Made by a program: the position numbers and the translations under genes. 64,000 nucleotides of DNA from Mariniphaga sp041687215 (GTDB lineage Bacteria > Bacteroidota > Bacteroidia > Bacteroidales > Prolixibacteraceae), in assembly GCF_041687215.1 (NCBI RefSeq), contig NZ_JAWLCI010000005.1, positions 1 through 64,000 of the forward strand. The letters run 5' to 3'. Below the pieces are notes generated by a model that was given only the letters and a program-made list of their open reading frames with translations, was not told where the DNA came from and made no database searches. This document shows, one piece after another, positions 25,052-34,156 of the stretch (the first letter of the stretch is position 1; each line of letters opens with the position of its first letter).

Positions 25052-26140
25052 TTACGAAACCAGTTCTTTTACCACTTTTTTCATAGCGACATATTGTTCT
25101 TCAATGCTGGTTAAAAGTTTGTATTGTGCCCGCGTTCGTATTAAATTGTGGTCTTCCGATTTGGTTTTGTAATAATTATCTCCATCAATGTAATCCATTA
25201 AAAACCTGAGAACCTGCTCGTAAGTAATATATTTGGCAGAAAATGCAAGGTATTCTATTTCCTTTTCTGTTAAAAACGAACCAGCTTCTTCGAGATATCC
25301 CTTGGCAAATGCTCTGAAAATTTCCATATTCATCGACACGTTGGCCAGATTGGTATCGTCTTCTTTCCCGGTATTGGTGTAGTAACGGATGGCATCGCCA
25401 AAATCATTCAAAACCGTGCTGTTTAAAACCGTATCGAGGTCGATAACACAAAGCACTTCCCCGTTTTTATCGAAAAGAATGTTGTTGATTTTGGTATCGT
25501 TGTGGCTTACCCTGGTCGGAATGGTTCCATTCTCGACCAGTTTCCAGAAATCCATCATTTCTTCCCGGCGGCTTTCAATCCATTCTATTTCTTCCTGAAC
25601 TTTTTCTTTTCGCCCAACCGGATCTTTTTTTAGAACGGCATCCCACTGTTCGTAACGGATGCGGATGTTGTGAAACCCTGGGAGAATATCAGTGAGTGGA
25701 TCTTTCAGGTCAGAAACCAACGACTGAAATTTCCCGATTCCTTTTCCGCCGGCATAGGCCAGTTCCGGTGTTTCGGCTGCTTCGTATGCAATAGTATCTT
25801 CAATGAACAAACACACAGCCCAATATTCTTTCTCTTCATCCAAAAAATATAATTTTCCGTCGTTTGCCGGAATAATGGTCATGGCCTCGCGCATCGGGTC
25901 GCCTCCAGCTTTTAATACTTTTGCTTTTATGTGGTCACACACTTTTTGTATGTTTTCCATCATGGCCGGAATGGGAGAGAACACCTTTTTATTTTTACGC
26001 TGAAGAATGTATTTGGGCGATTTTCCTTCGGTGCTTATAATAAAAGTGTCGTTAATGAAACCTTCGCCAAGAGGAACAACCTCTTTTATATTTCCTAAAA
26101 TCCGAAACTGGCTGGCAATTTTTATCAAATCAACGTTCAT
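25052..26140 (-). CDS. Sugar kinase-like protein of the aminoglycoside phosphotransferase fold
   Basis: A 362-residue APH/choline-kinase-fold protein. The start at ATG 26140 leaves 10 bases after the upstream gene; an earlier ATG at 26185 would overlap it. Kinase motifs: catalytic loop SHNDTKINNILFD and metal-binding CVIDLDTV. The combination HNDTK..N and VIDLDT resembles N-acetylhexosamine 1-kinase (NahK/LnpB) rather than aminoglycoside resistance kinases. The partner nucleotidyltransferase just upstream would fit a salvage route from free sugar to sugar 1-phosphate to nucleotide sugar. Substrate is inferred, not shown. Confidence 0.72.
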   Translation of the reverse strand: MNVDLIKIASQFRILGNIKEVVPLGEGFINDTFIISTEGKSPKYILQRKNKKVFSPIPAMMENIQKVCDHIKAKVLKAGGDPMREAMTIIPANDGKLYFLDEEKEYWAVCLFIEDTIAYEAAETPELAYAGGKGIGKFQSLVSDLKDPLTDILPGFHNIRIRYEQWDAVLKKDPVGRKEKVQEEIEWIESRREEMMDFWKLVENGTIPTRVSHNDTKINNILFDKNGEVLCVIDLDTVLNSTVLNDFGDAIRYYTNTGKEDDTNLANVSMNMEIFRAFAKGYLEEAGSFLTEKEIEYLAFSAKYITYEQVLRFLMDYIDGDNYYKTKSEDHNLIRTRAQYKLLTSIEEQYVAMKKVVKELVS

Positions 26141-26150
26141 AGAAGTTATT

Positions 26151-27050
26151 TTAATAGAGTTTTTCAGGATATTCTCCTTCTTCAATCAGCTTATTAATTT
26201 TGGCAACAACCCGGGGTTTATCTTCTTTGTAAGTAACTCCAAACCAGGGGGAATCAGCTTTCAAAACCTTAACTGTAGCTTTTTTCTCCTGAATCATATC
26301 GAAAACCACCGAAGGAATGTAAATCTCCGATTTGGGTTCGCTGATATGGTTTTTCAGAAAGGCGGTGAATTTTTCTTCGAGAATAGGGAAAACAGTTGGT
26401 TTGAAACCCCAAATATTCATGGAAGCACTCTCATTTCCGGTTAATTCCTTCTCGCTTCCGTCCGGTTCAACTGAAATAATTTTGCCGTCTTTTTTCAGAA
26501 TTTTTGTGGTTTCCACAATTTTACGGAGCAAATCATTTTCGTCCACATCGCAAATGCCACGCGATACCGAGCCGTAATCCGACAAGGTGTGCGAAAGTTT
26601 ATAGCCAACCATGGAATATTCAGTTGGATCAGCCGATTGAGTTAAAAATTCAGCCATTACTTTATACGCATTGTACCCGTAAAAATCGTCGGCATTCAGT
26701 GCGCAGAACGGTTCTTTTATCACGTTTTTTACAACCAGAATGGCGTGTGCCGTTCCCCAGGGTTTTTCCCGGCCTTCGGGTAAAGTGAATCCTTCGGGCA
26801 GGTTATCCAATTCCTGAAAAACATATTCAACATCAATTTTGCCTTTTAATATCGGATCAAATTTTTCTTTAAAAGCATCGGCAAAACTTTCGCGGATAAC
26901 AAATACCACTTTGCCAAACCCGGCTTTTATGGCATCGTAAATCGAATAATCGATTATCGCTTCTCCGTTGGGTCCAACGGGTTCAACCTGTTTCAGTCCG
27001 CCAAAGCGGCTTCCCATGCCGGCTGCAAGTATTAAAAGTGTTGGTTTCAT
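26151..27050 (-). CDS. Sugar nucleotidyltransferase
   Basis: A 299-residue nucleotidyltransferase of the GT-A-like NTP_transferase family. The N-terminal LILAAGMGSRFGGLKQVEPVGPNGE holds the nucleotide-binding G-x-G-x-R and the activating Lys; ALNADDFYGY contains the metal-binding Asp pair. Such enzymes join a sugar 1-phosphate to an NTP. The following gene, 10 bases away, is a sugar-kinase-like protein, so the two probably form a salvage pair. The exact sugar and nucleotide cannot be read from sequence. Confidence 0.8.
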   Translation of the reverse strand: MKPTLLILAAGMGSRFGGLKQVEPVGPNGEAIIDYSIYDAIKAGFGKVVFVIRESFADAFKEKFDPILKGKIDVEYVFQELDNLPEGFTLPEGREKPWGTAHAILVVKNVIKEPFCALNADDFYGYNAYKVMAEFLTQSADPTEYSMVGYKLSHTLSDYGSVSRGICDVDENDLLRKIVETTKILKKDGKIISVEPDGSEKELTGNESASMNIWGFKPTVFPILEEKFTAFLKNHISEPKSEIYIPSVVFDMIQEKKATVKVLKADSPWFGVTYKEDKPRVVAKINKLIEEGEYPEKLY

Positions 27051-27209
27051 TTAACTCTGATTTTTAATTTTCAGTTCAAGATTTGAATTCGAATACGAAA
27101 CAAAGAAATCTTTTTGAGAAACAAAAAGGATTGTGCTTAATGTTTATAATTTTTTTAATAAGTGACAAGCGTTATTCTTTTGCTCCGTCAGGCTCAACAT
27201 TTTTTTTCC

Positions 27210-27257
27210 CACTCCCGACTCCCGACTTCTGTCTTCCGACTTCCGTCTTCCGACTTA
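27210..27257. repeat. Short tandem repeat of CTTCCGA-type heptamers
   Basis: A pyrimidine-rich array of degenerate seven-base units (CCCGACT, TCCGACT and TTCCGTC types, five to six copies) lies in the gap between the nucleotidyltransferase promoter side and the end of the gamma-carbonic anhydrase gene. It overlaps the last few bases of the latter. Function unknown. Confidence 0.55.
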
Positions 27258-27770
27258 TTCCTTGTACCAACCTGCATAAGTTCCGTATGAACTGGCTATT
27301 CGGTTAATTTCATTTTCCAAAAGTTCAGGGCTGATTGTTTTTATTTTTTTAGCCGGAATACCAGCATACACGCTGCCACTTTCAACAACGGTACCTTTGG
27401 TTACTACCGAACCGGCAGCAATAATTGAATTGCTTTCAATAACTGCGTCGTCCAAAACCACAGCATTCATTCCAACCATCACATTATCATGCAATGTACA
27501 GCCATGAACAATAGCCCCGTGGGCAATGGTAACATTATTTCCAATATTTGTGGGCGATTTCTGGTAAGTGGCATGAATAACAGCATTATCCTGAATATTG
27601 GTATTATTTCCAATTTTAATGAAATGCACATCGCCACGCAAAACAGCATTGAACCAAACACTGCAGTTGTCGCCCAGTTCCACATCGCCAATCAGAGTGG
27701 CTGTTTCGGCCAGAAAACAGTTTTTTCCTAAAACAGGTGTTTTGTTATTAAGTGTTTTTATAAGTGCCAA
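27255..27770 (-). CDS. Gamma-carbonic anhydrase-like (YrdA/PaaY) protein
   Basis: A 171-residue left-handed beta-helix protein built from hexapeptide repeats (IGDVELGDNCSVWFNAVLRGDV, IGNNTNIQDNAVIH). Metal-binding His are in VIHATYQ and IAHGAIVHGC. The start codon is TTG (27770), giving MALIKTL, the usual family N terminus; the ATG 10 bases upstream is out of frame. An exact -7 box TATATTTG lies on the minus strand at 27802-27795. Many members of this family have no demonstrated carbonic anhydrase activity. Confidence 0.85.
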   Translation of the reverse strand: MALIKTLNNKTPVLGKNCFLAETATLIGDVELGDNCSVWFNAVLRGDVHFIKIGNNTNIQDNAVIHATYQKSPTNIGNNVTIAHGAIVHGCTLHDNVMVGMNAVVLDDAVIESNSIIAAGSVVTKGTVVESGSVYAGIPAKKIKTISPELLENEINRIASSYGTYAGWYKE

Positions 27771-27794
27771 TTTTGTTCATATTTAAATTGATTC

Positions 27795-27802
27795 CAAATA
27801 TA
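27795..27802 (-). promoter_or_regulatory. -7 box for the gamma-CA-like gene
   Basis: The minus strand reads TATATTTG, an exact Bacteroidota -7 consensus, 25 bases before the TTG start. No TTTG is found at the ideal -33 spacing. Confidence 0.45.
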
Positions 27803-27854
27803 TTAAAACCTTTAAATATTTGGATATGTCATTAGCAACTTGTTAAATAATGGT

Positions 27855-27862
27855 TATTTTTG
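27855..27862 (+). promoter_or_regulatory. Candidate -7 box of korAB
   Basis: TATTTTTG, an exact -7 match, lies 112 bases before the korA start, implying a leader of about 105 bases. A -33 element is not obvious. Confidence 0.4.
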
Positions 27863-27974
27863 TTTCTTGAAAAATATGAGTAAAAAAGTTACGTCGATTC
27901 TAAAATTACAGATTATTAGTTTTAGGGTCGTTTTTATTTTGGATTGATAATATTGAAATCAAAAACCTTATATA

Positions 27975-29813
27975 ATGAAGGATGCAAAAGTAATTGAGTT
28001 GGAAGAAGTAGCCATTCGGTTTTCCGGTGATTCAGGAGATGGAATGCAGCTTACCGGGACTTTGTTTTCGGATACCACTGCACTAATTGGTAACGATATT
28101 TCAACTTTCCCCGATTACCCGTCCGAAATTAGAGCTCCTCAGGGAACAGTTGGAGGAGTATCAGGATTTCAGGTGCAGTTTGGAAAAAAAGAAGTAACCA
28201 CCCCCGGCGATTATGCACATGTGCTGGTTGCCATGAATCCGGCAGCTATTAAAGCCAATGCCCGGTTTATGGATCCTGGTGGCACTATTATTTACGATTC
28301 TGATTCCTTTACTGAAAAAAACCTGCAAAAGGCCGGTTATGAAACCGATGATCCTTTTACAGAAAGCAACTTGCTTGATTTTCGCAAAATTGCAGTTCCC
28401 ATTTCGAACCTTACCCGCGAAAGTCTGAAAGATTTCGGACTGGACAACAAGAGTATTTTGCGCAGTAAAAATATGTTTGCACTTGGACTGGTTTGCTGGA
28501 TGTTTAACCGGCCGCTCGATTACATCGAAGAATTCCTCCGGAGTAAATTTGCCAAAAAGCCTGTGGTTGTAGATTCCAATATCAAAGTACTGCACGATGG
28601 CTATAATTACGGAATGAACCTGCAACATCAGACACCCACCTATATTGTTCATTCTGCCGATATTGAAAACGGTACCTACCGGAATATTAACGGAAATCAG
28701 GCTACTGCATGGGGATTTATTGCGGCGGCTGAAAAAGCCGGGCTGGAATTGTTTTTAGGCTCATATCCCATTACTCCGGCCACCGAAATTCTTTCCAATT
28801 TATCAGAAAGAAAAGATCTGGGTGTGAAAACTTTTCAGGCTGAAGACGAAATTGCCGGAATTGCCTCAGCCATTGGAGCTGCTTTTGCCGGCGATTTGGC
28901 CATTACAACCACATCGGGCCCGGGATTGGCTTTAAAATCCGAAGCCATTGGCTTGGCAGTTATGGCTGAACTCCCTCTGGTTGTTGTTAATGTTCAGCGC
29001 GGTGGCCCTTCAACCGGTTTGCCAACTAAAACAGAGCAGTCAGATTTACTTCAGGCACTTTATGGCCGAAATGGCGAAAGTCCTGTTGTGGTGCTGGCAG
29101 CGAGCAGTCCATCCGATTGTTTTTTCTATGCCTACAGAGCAGCAAAAATTGCATTGGAACGAATGGTACCTGTAATTCTTTTAACTGACGGATTTTTAGG
29201 AAACGGAAGTGAACCCTGGAAGGTCCCTAAAATGTCGGAACTGCCGTCTATTACTCCGCGTATTGCAAAAGATGCAGCAACATTTAAAGCCTATCAGCGC
29301 GACGAAAATTTGCTTGCGCGCGACTGGGCGTTCCCCGGCATGGCAGGTTTTGAACACCGCATTGGCGGGTTGGAAAAAAATGCTTCAGGAACAGTTAGCC
29401 ACGATCCTGAAAATCACCAGATAAATACCGAAATAAGAGAAGCAAAAGTGCAAAAAGTGGTTGACCTCGTGCCCGATCTGGAAGTATGTGGCGATGAGGA
29501 TGGTGATGTTCTGGTTGTTGGCTGGGGAGGCACATTCGGACATTTGATTAGTACTGTGCGTGAAATGAGAAAGCAAGGCAAAAATGTTAGCCTGGCTCAA
29601 TTTAATTACATTAAACCGCTACCAAAAAATACCGCCGAGGTATTTAAAAACTTCAAAAAAATTGTTGTTTGTGAATTGAATATGGGACAGTTTGCCAGCT
29701 ACCTGCGCGATAAAATTCCAGGTTATCATTATCATCAGATTAACAAAGTAAAAGGATTACCTTTTACCGCCAAAGAATTGAAAGAAGGTATTAACAAATT
29801 ACTGGAGGAATAA
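27975..29813 (+). CDS. korA: 2-oxoglutarate:ferredoxin oxidoreductase, fused gamma-alpha subunit
   Basis: A 612-residue subunit. Residues about 8-190 are the gamma domain (AIRFSGDSGDGMQLTGTLF, YPSEIRAPQGT). About 230-600 are the alpha domain (LFLGSYPITPATEIL, FQAEDEIAGIASAIGAA, TTTSGPGLALKSEAIGLA, VNVQRGGPSTGLPTKTEQ). With KorB it decarboxylates a 2-oxoacid to its acyl-CoA, passing electrons to ferredoxin, or works in reverse. The motif set favours 2-oxoglutarate over pyruvate, since a four-domain pyruvate enzyme would carry extra ferredoxin domains. KorB starts two bases after its stop codon. Confidence 0.92.
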   Translation: MKDAKVIELEEVAIRFSGDSGDGMQLTGTLFSDTTALIGNDISTFPDYPSEIRAPQGTVGGVSGFQVQFGKKEVTTPGDYAHVLVAMNPAAIKANARFMDPGGTIIYDSDSFTEKNLQKAGYETDDPFTESNLLDFRKIAVPISNLTRESLKDFGLDNKSILRSKNMFALGLVCWMFNRPLDYIEEFLRSKFAKKPVVVDSNIKVLHDGYNYGMNLQHQTPTYIVHSADIENGTYRNINGNQATAWGFIAAAEKAGLELFLGSYPITPATEILSNLSERKDLGVKTFQAEDEIAGIASAIGAAFAGDLAITTTSGPGLALKSEAIGLAVMAELPLVVVNVQRGGPSTGLPTKTEQSDLLQALYGRNGESPVVVLAASSPSDCFFYAYRAAKIALERMVPVILLTDGFLGNGSEPWKVPKMSELPSITPRIAKDAATFKAYQRDENLLARDWAFPGMAGFEHRIGGLEKNASGTVSHDPENHQINTEIREAKVQKVVDLVPDLEVCGDEDGDVLVVGWGGTFGHLISTVREMRKQGKNVSLAQFNYIKPLPKNTAEVFKNFKKIVVCELNMGQFASYLRDKIPGYHYHQINKVKGLPFTAKELKEGINKLLEE

Positions 29814-29815
29814 AA

Positions 29816-30883
29816 ATGACAGACCTGAATTATACCATCAAAGATTTTAAAAGCGAAAATGAAGTACGCTGGTGCCCGGGTTGCGGCGACTATGCCATAA
29901 TGAATGCCATTCAGCGCACCATGGCCGGTTTGGGAATTTCCAAAGAAAAATTTGCCGTTATTTCAGGTATTGGCTGCTCTTCCAGGTTCCCATACTACAT
30001 GAATACTTTTGGTTTTCACACCATTCACGGAAGGGCTGCAGCAGTAGCTTCAGGAGTAAAAATAACCAATCCCGACCTGAGCGTTTGGGTAATTACTGGC
30101 GACGGTGATGCCATGGCCATTGGTGGAAATCATTTTATTCATACCATCCGAAGAAATATTGACCTGAATATTATTCTTTTTAATAACCGTATTTATGGTC
30201 TTACAAAGGGGCAGTATTCACCAACCTCAGACCGCGGTTTTAAAAGTAAAACATCGCCTTACGGAACCATTGAAGATCCGTTTGTACCAGGTCAGCTTGT
30301 AATTGGTGCAAGGGGCACTTTCTTCGCCCGCTCAATTGATAGCAACATTAAAATGGGTGAAGCAGTTTACAAGGCCGCGGCTAAACACAAAGGAACCTCG
30401 GTAGTGGAAGTATTGCAAAATTGTGTTATTTATAATAGTGGAGTGCATAATGCCATAACTGATCCGGAATTCCGGGCCGATCGGCAATTGGTTCTTGAAC
30501 ATGGAAAACCGATGCTTTTTGGTGCCGAAAACGAAAAGGGCATTATTATGGAAAAAGGTCGACTGAAAGTGGCTAAAATTGGAGAAAACGGAGTAACGAT
30601 AGATGACATTTTGGTTCACGATGCAAACGAACCAGATCCAACACTTCACATGGCATTAATTAATATGTCGTTACCGGGTTTTCCCGTTGCCTTTGGAGTA
30701 ATTCGCAGTGTTCCCTCTCCGGTTTATAATGAAGAAATGGATGAACAAATCCGTATGGTAAAACAAAACCGAAAAATAACCTGTGTAGATGAACTATTGA
30801 ATTCAGGAAATACATGGGAAGTAACCGGAAATGAGAATGGAAAAGAAAAACTTCAGGATTGTCCGGGCAAGAAATTAAAATGA
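29816..30883 (+). CDS. korB: 2-oxoglutarate:ferredoxin oxidoreductase, beta subunit
   Basis: A 355-residue thiamine-diphosphate-binding subunit that also carries an iron-sulfur cluster. Visible are RWCPGCGDYAIM and GIGCSSRFPYYM (cluster cysteines), the ThDP/Mg motif from GDGDAMAIGG to IILFNN, and GLTKGQYSPTS. The beta subunit lacks an added ferredoxin domain. Two bases separate it from korA, and a terminator follows 12 bases downstream. Confidence 0.93.
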   Translation: MTDLNYTIKDFKSENEVRWCPGCGDYAIMNAIQRTMAGLGISKEKFAVISGIGCSSRFPYYMNTFGFHTIHGRAAAVASGVKITNPDLSVWVITGDGDAMAIGGNHFIHTIRRNIDLNIILFNNRIYGLTKGQYSPTSDRGFKSKTSPYGTIEDPFVPGQLVIGARGTFFARSIDSNIKMGEAVYKAAAKHKGTSVVEVLQNCVIYNSGVHNAITDPEFRADRQLVLEHGKPMLFGAENEKGIIMEKGRLKVAKIGENGVTIDDILVHDANEPDPTLHMALINMSLPGFPVAFGVIRSVPSPVYNEEMDEQIRMVKQNRKITCVDELLNSGNTWEVTGNENGKEKLQDCPGKKLK

Positions 30884-30890
30884 AATTGAA

Positions 30891-30923
30891 AAAAGTGGGT
30901 AAGTTTGCTTATCCATTTTTTTT
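30891..30923 (+). terminator. Terminator after korB
   Basis: Stem GTGGGTAAG (30895-30903) pairs with CTTATCCAT (30908-30916), using two G-U pairs and a TTTG loop, followed by eight T residues. Confidence 0.85.
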
Positions 30924-30990
30924 GAACCAATTTCTCTGTTTCGCACATTACCAACAGGTTAATTTTGTTTAATATTTACAGTTTACTGTT

Positions 30991-31017
30991 TTTGCCTTCC
31001 ATTTTAAAGTATATTTG
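30991..31017 (+). promoter_or_regulatory. Promoter of the nitronate monooxygenase-family gene
   Basis: TATATTTG (31010-31017) is an exact -7 match 27 bases before the start codon. TTTG at 30991-30994 is closer (15 bases) than ideal, so the -33 assignment is weak. Confidence 0.5.
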
Positions 31018-31044
31018 CACAATTTTGGACGCAAAATTTATATA

Positions 31045-32124
31045 ATGAAAGCATTTAATATCGGAGATTTACAAATAAATGTTCCAATTATCCAGGGTGG
31101 AATGGGGATTGGAATTTCTTTGTCGGGGCTTGCTGCCGCAGTTGCCAATCAGGGTGGAGTTGGGGTTATTTCAGCAGTTGGCATAGGCATGTTTGAAAAA
31201 GACTTTGCACGCAATTTTATTCATGCAAATATCAGGGCGCTAAAAAGAGAAATTAATTTAGCACGCGAAAAAACCAATGGTGTAATTGGTGTGAATATTA
31301 TGGTTGCCCTCACCAATTTTTCAGATTTGGTTAAAACGGCAATTTCCGAAAAAGCAGATATTATTTTTTCAGGCGCCGGGCTTCCGCTGAATTTGCCCTC
31401 TTTTTTAACCAACGACTCTAAAACCAAACTGGTACCTATTGTTTCATCAGGTAGGGCAGCGGCACTTATTTGTAAGAAATGGAAAGAAGTTTATAACTAT
31501 CTGCCCGATGCGATTGTTGTTGAAGGTCCGAAAGCCGGCGGCCACCTCGGATTTAAACGCGAACAACTGGATAATCCCGAATTCGCACTTGAAAAGCTTG
31601 TACCTGAGGTTGTTTCTGAGGTAAAAAATTTCGAAGAAAAATACCAAACCTCAATTCCCGTAATTGCTGCAGGCGGTATTTATTCAGGTTCCGACATCAA
31701 AAAGATTATGGATTTGGGGGCCACCGGAGTTCAACTGGGGACACGTTTTGTAACCACACACGAATGCGACGCCTCCATTGAGTTCAAACAAACCTATATC
31801 AATTCAACTGAAAGTGATATGGAAATTATTCAGAGTCCGGTTGGCATGCCAGGCAGGGCAATTCGAAATGATTTTATTGAAAAAATAAACCGGGGTGAAA
31901 AACGGCCGGTAAAATGTCCCTACAAGTGCCTTAAAACATGCGATGTAGAGAAAACTCCCTACTGTATATTTGCCGCTCTGATGAGCGCTATGAAAGGTAA
32001 TTTTTTTAACGGATATGCTTTTGCCGGGTCAAATGCGTGGAGAACGTCAAAAATTATTTCTGTAAAAGAAACTTTTGATGCACTGAAACAGGAGTTTAAA
32101 GAGGCTGTAGCTTCAAGGTTTTGA
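31045..32124 (+). CDS. Nitronate monooxygenase/FabK-like flavoprotein with Cys cluster
   Basis: A 359-residue FMN TIM-barrel protein. I chose the ATG at 31045, giving MKAFNIGDLQINVPIIQGGM, the normal N terminus; an upstream in-frame ATG lies in the promoter. FMN motifs: IIQGGMGIGIS, VEGPKAGGHLG with a probable catalytic His, and IAAGGIYSG with GVQLGTRF. The C-terminal part holds C291, C295, C299 and C307 (CPYKC, TCDVEKTPYC), a spacing suited to metal or iron-sulfur binding that classical nitronate monooxygenase and FabK lack. It lies next to korAB, which uses ferredoxin. Substrate unknown. Confidence 0.75.
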   Translation: MKAFNIGDLQINVPIIQGGMGIGISLSGLAAAVANQGGVGVISAVGIGMFEKDFARNFIHANIRALKREINLAREKTNGVIGVNIMVALTNFSDLVKTAISEKADIIFSGAGLPLNLPSFLTNDSKTKLVPIVSSGRAAALICKKWKEVYNYLPDAIVVEGPKAGGHLGFKREQLDNPEFALEKLVPEVVSEVKNFEEKYQTSIPVIAAGGIYSGSDIKKIMDLGATGVQLGTRFVTTHECDASIEFKQTYINSTESDMEIIQSPVGMPGRAIRNDFIEKINRGEKRPVKCPYKCLKTCDVEKTPYCIFAALMSAMKGNFFNGYAFAGSNAWRTSKIISVKETFDALKQEFKEAVASRF

Positions 32125-32163
32125 TAAAAAAGAAGGTTCCATCCTCTGTGGACAGAACCCTCT
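32125..32163 (-). terminator. Terminator between convergent genes
   Basis: A 14-bp stem (32131-32144 with 32150-32163, three G-U pairs) with a five-base loop is followed on the minus strand by TTCTTTTTT. It probably ends the barrel-protein transcript and may also stop the opposite one. Confidence 0.78.
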
Positions 32164-32177
32164 ATTTGAATTAATTA

Positions 32178-32732
32178 TTAAAATTTGAGTGATATACCTA
32201 TATTCAGCCAGGCAATTCCATATCCCAATTCACCCATAGCAGCTAAATTGTCGGTGAAATAATATCTTCCGCCTATATAAAATGCCGATGCAAGTCCGCT
32301 ACCGGCCACTGAACCGTAATCAAAACTGCCAGAACTTGATTTCCAGCTAACTACTCTGAATCCCAGCATCAAACCTGCATAAGTGTCTAAATTTTCAATA
32401 AAATGATAGTGTAATGAACCTCTTCCACCAATGATGAAATTTGAAAATCCATAACTGCTGCCGAATCCGGAGTAATTGGAACTGCTGTAGCCAAGATATC
32501 CTCCCACTCCCAATGAACTGTTTTCATCAAACAATTCATCTTTAATGCCTACTTCAAATGACGCTGAAACCGGAGGCACACTGGTTGAATAAAAACTTCC
32601 GGTATAAAGTGTACTTCCTAAACCTAAGCCCAGGTTTAAAACCTTATCCCCCTCATTAAAGGTTGTGTTTTGTGCATTAACAGACAAAGCAAACAAGAAT
32701 GCGAAAACAACAGGTAAAAAATGTTTGATCAT
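32178..32732 (-). CDS. Outer membrane beta-barrel protein, unknown function
   Basis: A 184-residue secreted protein: signal peptide MIKHFLPVVFAFLFALSVNAQ, then alternating glycine/aromatic strands (VLNLGLGLGSTLYTG, GVGGYLGYSSSNY, LHYHFIENLDTYAGLMLGF) and an end in ISLKF, the aromatic C terminus of barrels. It resembles the small 8-strand porin-like proteins common in Bacteroidota. It is monocistronic with a downstream terminator. Confidence 0.7.
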   Translation of the reverse strand: MIKHFLPVVFAFLFALSVNAQNTTFNEGDKVLNLGLGLGSTLYTGSFYSTSVPPVSASFEVGIKDELFDENSSLGVGGYLGYSSSNYSGFGSSYGFSNFIIGGRGSLHYHFIENLDTYAGLMLGFRVVSWKSSSGSFDYGSVAGSGLASAFYIGGRYYFTDNLAAMGELGYGIAWLNIGISLKF

Positions 32733-32939
32733 AATTTTTAATTTTTTAAATTATTTAATAATGCAATTTAAGACATTAATATATTAAAATCAATAAATGG
32801 TTTTAAATTCCTGAATTTTTTTTCATAATGGGAAATCAATTCAATGGCCACAATTGAATATAAATTTTGAAGTTTATAAAATTTTACCTTTCAGTAGAAA
32901 ATTTTATTTTCGGGGTGAATATTAAATTGTTGCTGGTTT

Positions 32940-34103
32940 ATGGAAACAATTGAGGTTTCAGGGAAAAAATCTGTTGACGAGTTTCACAATTTGCCCGATA
33001 AAATTTATACGAATGACCCAAATTATACACCCCTACTTAAGCTAATTATTGAAAATACGTTCAACCCGAAAAAAAATGCAAAATTTAAGGAAGGTAATGC
33101 CTGCCGGTGGATTGTGAAAAAGGATGGGATTTGCGTGGGGCGTATTGCGGCTTTTTTCGACTCGGGTTATTCCTCCGGTTATGAGCAACCTACAGGATGT
33201 TTCGGTTTTTTTGAATGTATTGATGATCAGGAAGTGGCGAATCTGCTGTTCGAAACTGCAAAAATCTGGTTACAACAAAATGGCATGGAAGCCATGGATG
33301 GCCCTGTGAATTTTGGCGAAAACTTTTTTTACTGGGGATTGCTCATTGACGGGTTTCAACCCCAAACTTTCGGAATGCAGTACCATAAACCGTATTACCT
33401 GAAGTTGTTTGAAAATTACGGGCTGAAAACTTTTTACGAACAATACAGTTATTCGCTGGATATTACCCATCCTGATTTGCCCGATCGGTTTTGGAAAATT
33501 GCTGCCTGGGTGGCCCAAAAACCGGGGTATTCATACAAACATTTCACCTTCAAAAATCAGGATAAATTTATAAACGATTTTATTGAAATACATGAACAAG
33601 CCTGGGCCAGTCATAGCAATTACAAAGCGGCCAGCTTTATTGAATTAAAGGAAATGATTACAGAGGCAAAGTTTATTTTAGACGAGGAATTTATATGGTT
33701 TGTTTACCACGATGGAAAACCTGTTGCCTTTTATATGATGATTCCGGACCTGAATGAGATTTTAAGAAAAATGAAATCGGGGAAACTCAATTTTTTGAAT
33801 ATGCTGAAGTTATTCTATTACAAAAAAACAAAGACCATTTCGCGATGCCGGGTAATTGTTCTGGGTGTGATTCCACAGTTTCAGCGGCTGGGCATTGAAT
33901 CGGGAATTTTTTACCAACTGAAAAAAGTAATGCTGCGCAAACCATGGTACAACGATATGGAGATGAGTTGGGTAGGGGACTTTAACCCGAAAATGATTGC
34001 ACTTTTTAAATCATTTGGCGCCAAACATACACTTACGCACCTGACTATGCGTTATCTTTTTGATCCTGAAAAAGAATTTAAAAGGGCCACAATTATTCAG
34101 TAA
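32940..34103 (+). CDS. GNAT-like protein, first tandem paralogue
   Basis: A 387-residue cytoplasmic protein. No signal peptide or membrane helix. The C-terminal third (CRVIVLGVIPQFQRLGIESGIFYQLKK) holds the Q-x-x-G-(I/L)-(G/E) acetyl-CoA-type loop of N-acetyltransferases, and the middle segment EAMDGPVNFGENFFYWGLL is the most conserved stretch. This matches a Bacteroidota family annotated as GNAT-like or unknown. A closely similar gene follows 53 bases later; the two are roughly half identical along their whole length. Acceptor substrate unknown. Confidence 0.72.
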   Translation: METIEVSGKKSVDEFHNLPDKIYTNDPNYTPLLKLIIENTFNPKKNAKFKEGNACRWIVKKDGICVGRIAAFFDSGYSSGYEQPTGCFGFFECIDDQEVANLLFETAKIWLQQNGMEAMDGPVNFGENFFYWGLLIDGFQPQTFGMQYHKPYYLKLFENYGLKTFYEQYSYSLDITHPDLPDRFWKIAAWVAQKPGYSYKHFTFKNQDKFINDFIEIHEQAWASHSNYKAASFIELKEMITEAKFILDEEFIWFVYHDGKPVAFYMMIPDLNEILRKMKSGKLNFLNMLKLFYYKKTKTISRCRVIVLGVIPQFQRLGIESGIFYQLKKVMLRKPWYNDMEMSWVGDFNPKMIALFKSFGAKHTLTHLTMRYLFDPEKEFKRATIIQ

Positions 34104-34156
34104 CGATAATGTACATTTGCAATAGATAGCCAGAACCCGAAGAAAAATAAAGAAAA

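Noticed and set aside
27083..27307. 74-codon frame through the heptamer repeat
   Set aside because: Low-complexity translation with no homologue-like features; it runs into the gamma-CA gene in another frame.
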